From: CAMLFJ01 sp035524955
GTDB lineage: Bacteria > Methylomirabilota > Methylomirabilia > Rokubacteriales > CSP1-6
DNA length: 64,000 nt
Assembly (NCBI GenBank): GCA_035524955.1
Contig: DATLFG010000059.1
Coordinates: forward strand, 39,236-103,235
Direction: 5' to 3'
The translations under genes and the position numbers were made by a program. Positions 57,921-64,000 of the stretch are shown here, in pieces. The notes beneath the pieces are model-generated. The model was given only the letters and a program-made list of their open reading frames with translations. It ran no database searches and was not told the DNA's origin. The stretch's first letter is position 1. Every line of letters starts with the position of its first letter.

Positions 57921-60072
57921 CGCCCCGCTCCACTTCCTCTTCGGTGTCCACAACCACCAGCCGGTCGGCAACTTCGACGGGGTCGTCGACGACGCGGTCC
58001 TCCGCGCCTACCACCCGTTCCTGCAGGCCATCGCGGAAACCGGCGCCGGCCTGCCCCTGACCGTCCATTGTTCCGGCGGTCTCCTCGCCACCTTCAAGGA
58101 GCGGGCGCGGCCGACCTTCGACCTGCTGGGGCGGCTCGCCGCCGACGGGCAGGTGGAGCTCCTCACCGGCGGCTTCTACGAGCCGATCCTCGCGCTGCTG
58201 CCGGACCGGGACAAGGTCGGGCAGATCCAGGCGCTGACCCAGTTCCTCAAGTCGAGCTTCGGGGTGAGCGCGCGAGGCATGTGGCTGGCCGAGCGGATCT
58301 GGGAGCCCCATCTCCCACGCACCCTGCGCGAGGCCGGCGTGGAGTTCGTGCTGGTGGACGACTCGCACTTCGCCCTCGCCGGGCTCGACCCGGAGACGCT
58401 CGGCGGCTACTACCTGACCGAGGAGCAGGGGGCCTCGGTCGCGGTGTTCCCGATCAACCAGCGGCTGCGCTATCTCGTACCGTTCGCGGGGCCGGCGGAG
58501 AGCGTGCGCTATCTGGAGAGCCGTCGCGGCGCGGGCGCGGTGACGATGGTGGACGACGGGGAGAAGTTCGGGGTCTGGCCGGGCACCGACCGCCTGGTGT
58601 ACGGGGAGCGCTGGCTCGCCCGCTTCCTGGACACGCTGCGCGCCACCCCGTGGCTGCGCCTCTCCACGTTCTCCCGTTTCCTCGACACCGAGGCCCCGGC
58701 CGGGCGGGTCTACCTGCCCACCGCCGCCTACACCGAGATGGGCGAGTGGGCCCTGCCCCCCGCCGCCGCCGCCGAGCTGCACGACGCGCGCGCGCGCCTG
58801 GCCGCGCTGCCGGACGGGGACCGTCTCGCGCGGCTCCTGCGGGGCGGCTTCTTCCGGAACTTCCTGGTCAAGTACCCGGAGGTCGGGGACGCGTACTGGA
58901 AGATGATCCGCCTCTCGCGCCGGGTGCACGAGGGGCTCGCCGCGCGCCCGCGCGATCCGCGGCTGCTCGCGGCCCGCGAGCGGCTCTGGCAGGGCCAGGC
59001 CAACGACGCCTACTGGCACGGGGTGTTCGGCGGCTGCTACCTCCCGCACCTCCGCCGCGCGGTGAAGTCGGCGCTGATCGGCTGCGAGCGACGGCTCGAG
59101 GGCCCGGGCAAGCCGCTCGGGCTCGACTGCGTGCGCGCCGACATCGACGGCGACGGGGTGCCCGAGGTGGTCGTGCGCACGCGCTCGCTCGGGCTGACCC
59201 TGCGCCCGGCCCGGGGCGCCTCGCTCACCGAGCTGCTGTGGCTGAACGGGGAGATGGACACCGCCGACGTGCTCACCCGGCGTCCCGAGCCGTACCACCG
59301 GCAGGTGGGGGAGCGGCCGGCGGAGCCCGGGGCGGGCGAGGTGACGACGATCCACGCTGCCCCCGCGGTCAAGGAAGCGGGGCTGACCGCGCTGCTCCGC
59401 TACGATCGCTTCCGGCGCGCCTCGCTCCTCGACGGGCTGTTCCCGCCCGGAGCCGAGCTGGATCCGCTCGATCCGTGGGACGCGGCGCGGCTGGTGGTGG
59501 GGGAGCGGCCCCTCGATCACGAGGTGAAGACCTCGCCGCGCGAGGTGGCGCTGTTGTGCTCGCTCCAGCGCCCCGACGGCCTGCCGATGGCGCTGCAGAA
59601 GTCCGTCGTGGCGATGGCGGACGATCCCGCGGTGACCGTGACCTACCGGTTACGCTGGGAAGGGGACGAGCCGCTCGCCGGGCAGTGGGGGGTGCAGTGG
59701 AACCTCACGCTCAGCGCGGGCGACGCGCCCGGCCGGTACTACCGGGTGGCGGGCCGCCCATCGCTCGGCAGCCGTGGACGCATCACCGCGGTGCACGGGC
59801 TCGCCATGGTGGACGAATGGCTCGGCTGCGAGCTCGCGCTCCGGTGGGCGAGCCCCGCCGATGTCGCGTGGGCCCCGGTGGAGACCGTGTCGCTGTCGGA
59901 GACGGGCTTCGAGCGCATCTACCAGGGATCCGCGCTGCTCTTCGCGTGGCCGCTCCGGCTTCAGCCCGGGCAGACCTGGGAGACGTCGCTGCGCGTGGCG
60001 ATCGGCGAGCCCGCGGCGCGATCGATCGGCGAAGCCACCGCGGCCGCGGGCAAAACGAGGGATTCCGCTTGA
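57913..60072 (+). CDS. GH57 family alpha-glucan enzyme (amylase / 4-alpha-glucanotransferase type)
   Basis: A 719-residue protein: LHFLFGVHNHQPVGNFDGV, ELLTGGFYEPILALLPDRDK, MWLAERIWEPHLPRTLREAG with the catalytic Glu region, and TMVDDGEKFGVWPGTD with the Asp. C-terminal domains resemble DUF1925 and DUF1926, as in 4-alpha-glucanotransferases and alpha-amylases of this family. It probably acts on glycogen or maltodextrin. GTG 57913 overlaps rapZ by 8 bp. Whether hydrolysis or transfer predominates cannot be told. Confidence 0.88.
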   Translation: MSDAPLHFLFGVHNHQPVGNFDGVVDDAVLRAYHPFLQAIAETGAGLPLTVHCSGGLLATFKERARPTFDLLGRLAADGQVELLTGGFYEPILALLPDRDKVGQIQALTQFLKSSFGVSARGMWLAERIWEPHLPRTLREAGVEFVLVDDSHFALAGLDPETLGGYYLTEEQGASVAVFPINQRLRYLVPFAGPAESVRYLESRRGAGAVTMVDDGEKFGVWPGTDRLVYGERWLARFLDTLRATPWLRLSTFSRFLDTEAPAGRVYLPTAAYTEMGEWALPPAAAAELHDARARLAALPDGDRLARLLRGGFFRNFLVKYPEVGDAYWKMIRLSRRVHEGLAARPRDPRLLAARERLWQGQANDAYWHGVFGGCYLPHLRRAVKSALIGCERRLEGPGKPLGLDCVRADIDGDGVPEVVVRTRSLGLTLRPARGASLTELLWLNGEMDTADVLTRRPEPYHRQVGERPAEPGAGEVTTIHAAPAVKEAGLTALLRYDRFRRASLLDGLFPPGAELDPLDPWDAARLVVGERPLDHEVKTSPREVALLCSLQRPDGLPMALQKSVVAMADDPAVTVTYRLRWEGDEPLAGQWGVQWNLTLSAGDAPGRYYRVAGRPSLGSRGRITAVHGLAMVDEWLGCELALRWASPADVAWAPVETVSLSETGFERIYQGSALLFAWPLRLQPGQTWETSLRVAIGEPAARSIGEATAAAGKTRDSA

Positions 60073-60098
60073 GGGGCGACCGCCGGGCGTGATAGTGT
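60069..60098 (+). promoter_or_regulatory. metK: Candidate metK promoter
   Basis: TTGAGG (60069-60074), 18 bp, TAGTGT (60093-60098). The leader of about 42 bases contains GGGAGGGCAGG before ATG 60147. No SAM riboswitch is seen. Confidence 0.45.
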
Positions 60099-60146
60099 CA
60101 CGTACCTGCGGTCGGTCGAACCGAGAGCACGGGAGGGCAGGAACGG

Positions 60147-61298
<1,152 letters not shown>

Positions 61299-61320
61299 CG
61301 CCGGCCCCGTCGGGGACACG

Positions 61321-61434
61321 CGCCTGAGCCAAGCCGAGACCCTACCCGTGCCCATCCGCGAGCTCATCGCCGAGCATCGGACGCACCGGTCCTCCTGGGC
61401 TCGGGAGGCGTAGGGCACCTCCTTGGCTCAGACG
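61321..61434 (+). ncRNA. Candidate structured RNA between metK and the UPF0182 gene
   Basis: The ends CGCCTGAGCCAAG (61321-61333) and CTTGGCTCAGACG (61422-61434) can pair over 13 positions with one mismatch, enclosing 88 bases. Inside are further complementary segments: GTGCCC (61348-61353) with GGGCAC (61413-61418), or alternatively CCCTAC (61340-61345) with GTAGGG (61410-61415). Local hairpins are GCGA/TCGC (61358-61370) and CCTCC/GGAGG (61391-61408). The two alternative pairings share the same partner bases. No known RNA family is recognised. Confidence 0.35.
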
Positions 61435-61452
61435 CCCGCGGGCGGTCAAGTC

Positions 61453-64000
61453 ATGCCGTTGCGGCGGCCCCGGCTTGGGCTCTGGCTGCTGCTGGGCTTC
61501 ATCCTGCTCAGCGTGCTCGGCCAGGCCGTCCCGCTGTACACCGACTGGCTGTGGTTCCAGGAGGTGGGCTTCACCACCGTCTTCACCACGCGCCTGCAGC
61601 TGTCCGCCTGGCTCTTCATGGGCTTGGGCGCCACCGTCTTCGTGTTCCTCTTCGTCAACCTGTCGGTGGCCGCGCGGACCGCCCCGCCGGACGTGCTCTG
61701 GGAGCTCGAGGACCAGCTGGGGCTACCCGGGCGCGCGATCCTGGAACCGCTCGTCCGGCGGCTGCTCCTGCCCGTCATCGCGGTCATCTCCTTCTTCGCG
61801 GGGGCCCGCGCTACCACCTCGTGGACCACGGTGCTGGAGTACCTCAACCGCACCGCGTTCAACCAGACGGATCCGCTCTTCGGCCGCGACCTGAGCTTCT
61901 ACTTCTTCATGCTGCCGTTCTGGCGGCTCCTCTACGCGTGGTCCACCGCGCTGGTGGCCGGGACGCTGATCCTGGTGGCCGCGGTCTACGTGCTGCAGCG
62001 CAGCCTCGTGCTCACCGCGCGGGGGCCGCGCCTCGCCGCGGGGGCCCGGACCCACCTGCTCGGCCTGGCGGCGCTGCTGCTCCTGGTCCGCGCGGTCGGC
62101 TTCTGGCTCGACCGCTTCGACCTGCTCTACGCGCCCCGCGGCTTCGTGTTCGGCGCCTCCTACAGCGACGTACACGCCTCCCTGCCGGTGCTCCAGTGGC
62201 TGGTCGTGCTCGCGGTGCTCTGCGCGGCCGCCTGCGTCTTCCAGATGTTCCGGCCCGGCTGGCGCTTCCTGGTGGCGGGGCTGGTGGTGCTGGTGGTGCT
62301 CTGGGTCGCGGGCCTCGGCATCGCCCCCGCGCTCCTGCAGAGCTACCGGGTCAAGCCCAACGAGCTGGTCTACGAGCGCCCGTACATCGAGAACAATATC
62401 CGGATGACCAGGCAGGCCTACGCGCTGGACCGGGTGGACGAGAAGGACTTCGCGGCGGAGGACAACCTGACCGCGGCCGCGCTGGACCGGAACAACCTCA
62501 CGATCAAGAACATCCGTCTCTGGGATCACCGGCCGCTGCTCACCACCTACGGCAAGCTGCAGGAGATCCGGACCTACTATAAGTTCGGGGACGTGGACGT
62601 GGGGCGCTACACGCTGAACGGCGAGTACCGTCAGGTGACCCTGTCCGCGCGCGAGCTGTCCTACCGGGACCTGCCGAGCCGGGGCTGGATCAACGAGCAC
62701 CTGACCTACACCCACGGCTACGGGCTGGTGGCGGGGCCGGTGAACCGGATCAGCCCGGAGGGTCTGCCCGAGTTCTTCCTCAAGGACATCCCGCCGGAGG
62801 CCACGGGCGGCATGCCCGAGATCACGCGGCCCGAGATCTACTACGGCGAGATCGGCAACGAGTACGTCCTCGTGCGCACGCGCTCGCAGGAGCTCGACTA
62901 TCCCTCGGGCGACCAGAACGTCTACACGCGCTACGAGGGGCGGGGCGGCATCCCGATCAACTCGCTGGTCCGCAAGGCGGCCTTCGCGGCGCGCTTCGGG
63001 GCGCTGAACCTGCTGCTGTCGAACGACCTCACGCCCGAGAGCCGCGTGATGATCTACCGCGACATCGGCGCGCGCGTGCAGGAGGCGGCCCCGTTCCTCA
63101 AGTTCGACCGCGATCCCTACCTGGTCATCGGAGCCGACGGCCGCCTCATCTGGATGGTCGACGGGTACACCACCAGCGAGCGCTATCCCTATGCGACGCC
63201 GGTGCGGGGCTTCAACTACATCCGCAACTCGGTGAAGGCGACCGTGGACACCTTCCACGGCACCGTGAGCTACTACATCGCGGATCCCGAGGACCCGGTG
63301 ATCCAGACCTACGCGAAGGCGTTCCCGGGCCTACTCAAGCCCCTCGCCGACATGCCCGAGGATCTGCAGGCGCACATCCGCTACCCGGAGGACTTCTTCG
63401 CGGTCCAGGCGCGGATGTTCGCGACCTATCACATGCAGGACCCCCAGGTCTTCTACAACAAGGAGGACCTCTGGGTCATCCCGCGGCTGCCGCAGGAAGG
63501 GCGCGACCGCGAGATGGATCCCTATTTCACGATCATGCGGCTGCCCGGGGAGCGCAAGGAAGAGTTCGTCCTGCTGTCGGGCTTCAACCCGAGCGGCCGC
63601 GACAACATGATCGCGCTGCTGGTGGCCCGGATGGATCCGCCCCAGTACGGCCGCCTCATCGCCTACCAGTTCCCGAAGCAGAAGCTCGTCTTCGGGCCCC
63701 GGAACATCCAGGCGCGGATCAACCAGGACCCGGTCATCTCCCAGCAGATCGCGCTCTGGAACCAGCAGGGCTCGCGGGTGATCACCGGCAGCCTGCTCGC
63801 CATCCCGATCGACGAGTCGCTCATCTACGTGCAGCCGCTCTACCTGGCCGCCTCCGAGCAGGGCGCGCTGCCGGAGCTGCGCCGCGTGGTGGTGGCCTAC
63901 GGCAACCAGATCGCGATGGAGCCGACGCTCGAAGCCTCGCTCGGGCGCATCTTCGGCGGGCGCGTGCGCGGCGACGAGCCGCCCGGCCGGCCGGCCGCCA
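61453..64000 (+). CDS. UPF0182 family membrane protein (C-terminus beyond window)
   Basis: The frame from ATG 61453 is open to the right edge, giving at least 849 residues. The N-terminal third has about seven membrane segments (LGLWLLLGFILLSVLGQAVP; YTDWLWFQEVGFTTVF), then a large soluble domain begins near residue 300 (YRVKPNELVYERPYIENNIR). Later matches include TYTHGYGLVAGPVN, PEIYYGEIGNEYVLVRT and YVQPLYLAASEQGALPELRR, all hallmarks of UPF0182. The family is widespread but of unknown function. The N-terminus starts 18 bp after the structured spacer. Confidence 0.93.
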   Translation, partial: MPLRRPRLGLWLLLGFILLSVLGQAVPLYTDWLWFQEVGFTTVFTTRLQLSAWLFMGLGATVFVFLFVNLSVAARTAPPDVLWELEDQLGLPGRAILEPLVRRLLLPVIAVISFFAGARATTSWTTVLEYLNRTAFNQTDPLFGRDLSFYFFMLPFWRLLYAWSTALVAGTLILVAAVYVLQRSLVLTARGPRLAAGARTHLLGLAALLLLVRAVGFWLDRFDLLYAPRGFVFGASYSDVHASLPVLQWLVVLAVLCAAACVFQMFRPGWRFLVAGLVVLVVLWVAGLGIAPALLQSYRVKPNELVYERPYIENNIRMTRQAYALDRVDEKDFAAEDNLTAAALDRNNLTIKNIRLWDHRPLLTTYGKLQEIRTYYKFGDVDVGRYTLNGEYRQVTLSARELSYRDLPSRGWINEHLTYTHGYGLVAGPVNRISPEGLPEFFLKDIPPEATGGMPEITRPEIYYGEIGNEYVLVRTRSQELDYPSGDQNVYTRYEGRGGIPINSLVRKAAFAARFGALNLLLSNDLTPESRVMIYRDIGARVQEAAPFLKFDRDPYLVIGADGRLIWMVDGYTTSERYPYATPVRGFNYIRNSVKATVDTFHGTVSYYIADPEDPVIQTYAKAFPGLLKPLADMPEDLQAHIRYPEDFFAVQARMFATYHMQDPQVFYNKEDLWVIPRLPQEGRDREMDPYFTIMRLPGERKEEFVLLSGFNPSGRDNMIALLVARMDPPQYGRLIAYQFPKQKLVFGPRNIQARINQDPVISQQIALWNQQGSRVITGSLLAIPIDESLIYVQPLYLAASEQGALPELRRVVVAYGNQIAMEPTLEASLGRIFGGRVRGDEPPGRPAA

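Noticed and set aside
61347..61412. 22-codon frame VPIRELIAEHRTHRSSWARE between metK and UPF0182
   Set aside because: No family match and it lies inside the predicted base-paired region; structure explains the spacer better.

Overview
The window is about 70% GC, densely coded and almost free of untranslated space. The gene content points to a Gram-negative (diderm) soil or groundwater bacterium. It has a complete kdsA-kdsD-kdsC and lptC-lptA-lptB block, lptE, a TolC-type efflux outer-membrane protein, and rpoN with rapZ and hpf. The very high GC, the class II ribonucleotide reductase, the LLM-class flavin oxidoreductase and the UPF0182 protein resemble Candidatus Rokubacteria/Methylomirabilota, but that is an inference from style, not a proven assignment. 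No rRNA, tRNA, CRISPR array, prophage or intact transposon was seen.

Layout. Positions 1-2.6 kb, minus strand: a phosphotriesterase-like gene (running off the left edge) and a gamma-glutamyltransferase-family gene. 2.98-11.4 kb, plus strand: a heterodimeric ABC exporter pair, an alkyltransferase-like protein, an LLM oxidoreductase, a YbaK-type deacylase, an SDR, a UPF0282-type metallo-beta-lactamase, a peroxiredoxin whose peroxidatic cysteine codon is replaced by an in-frame TGA (probable selenoprotein), and an SRPBCC protein. 11.5-15.6 kb: a di-iron ferritin-like protein divergent from a TetR regulator across a 41-bp palindrome, an internally deleted endonuclease IV, nth, and small genes. 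15.5-21.4 kb, minus strand: a MacAB-TolC-like efflux operon, with the 3' tip of a lost RND pump in front of it. 21.85-25.4 kb: a class II ribonucleotide reductase interrupted at its catalytic cysteine by a 409-residue LAGLIDADG intein.

25.4-38.7 kb: an NCS2-type permease, a ferredoxin-NADP reductase-like flavoprotein, a cytochrome c, a hybrid sensor kinase, Ppx/GppA, a proline-racemase-family enzyme, an HNH protein, uvrB and uvrC. 38.8-49.3 kb: leuS, lptE, holA, a neutral ceramidase-like protein, rpsT, murJ, a Xer recombinase and a CBS-nucleotidyltransferase fusion. 49.3-57.9 kb: one tightly overlapping operon, pyrG-kdsA-kdsD-kdsC-lptC-lptA-lptB-rpoN-hpf-rapZ, which makes CTP and KDO and then exports LPS. 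57.9-64 kb: a GH57 enzyme, metK and a UPF0182 membrane protein running off the right edge.

The most notable points are the probable selenocysteine peroxiredoxin, the RNR intein ending in His-Gln, and two families of short GC-rich repeats that sit in frame inside proteins, including the linkers of both ABC exporter halves. Several genes also have a -10 box placed so close to the start codon that their mRNAs should be leaderless.
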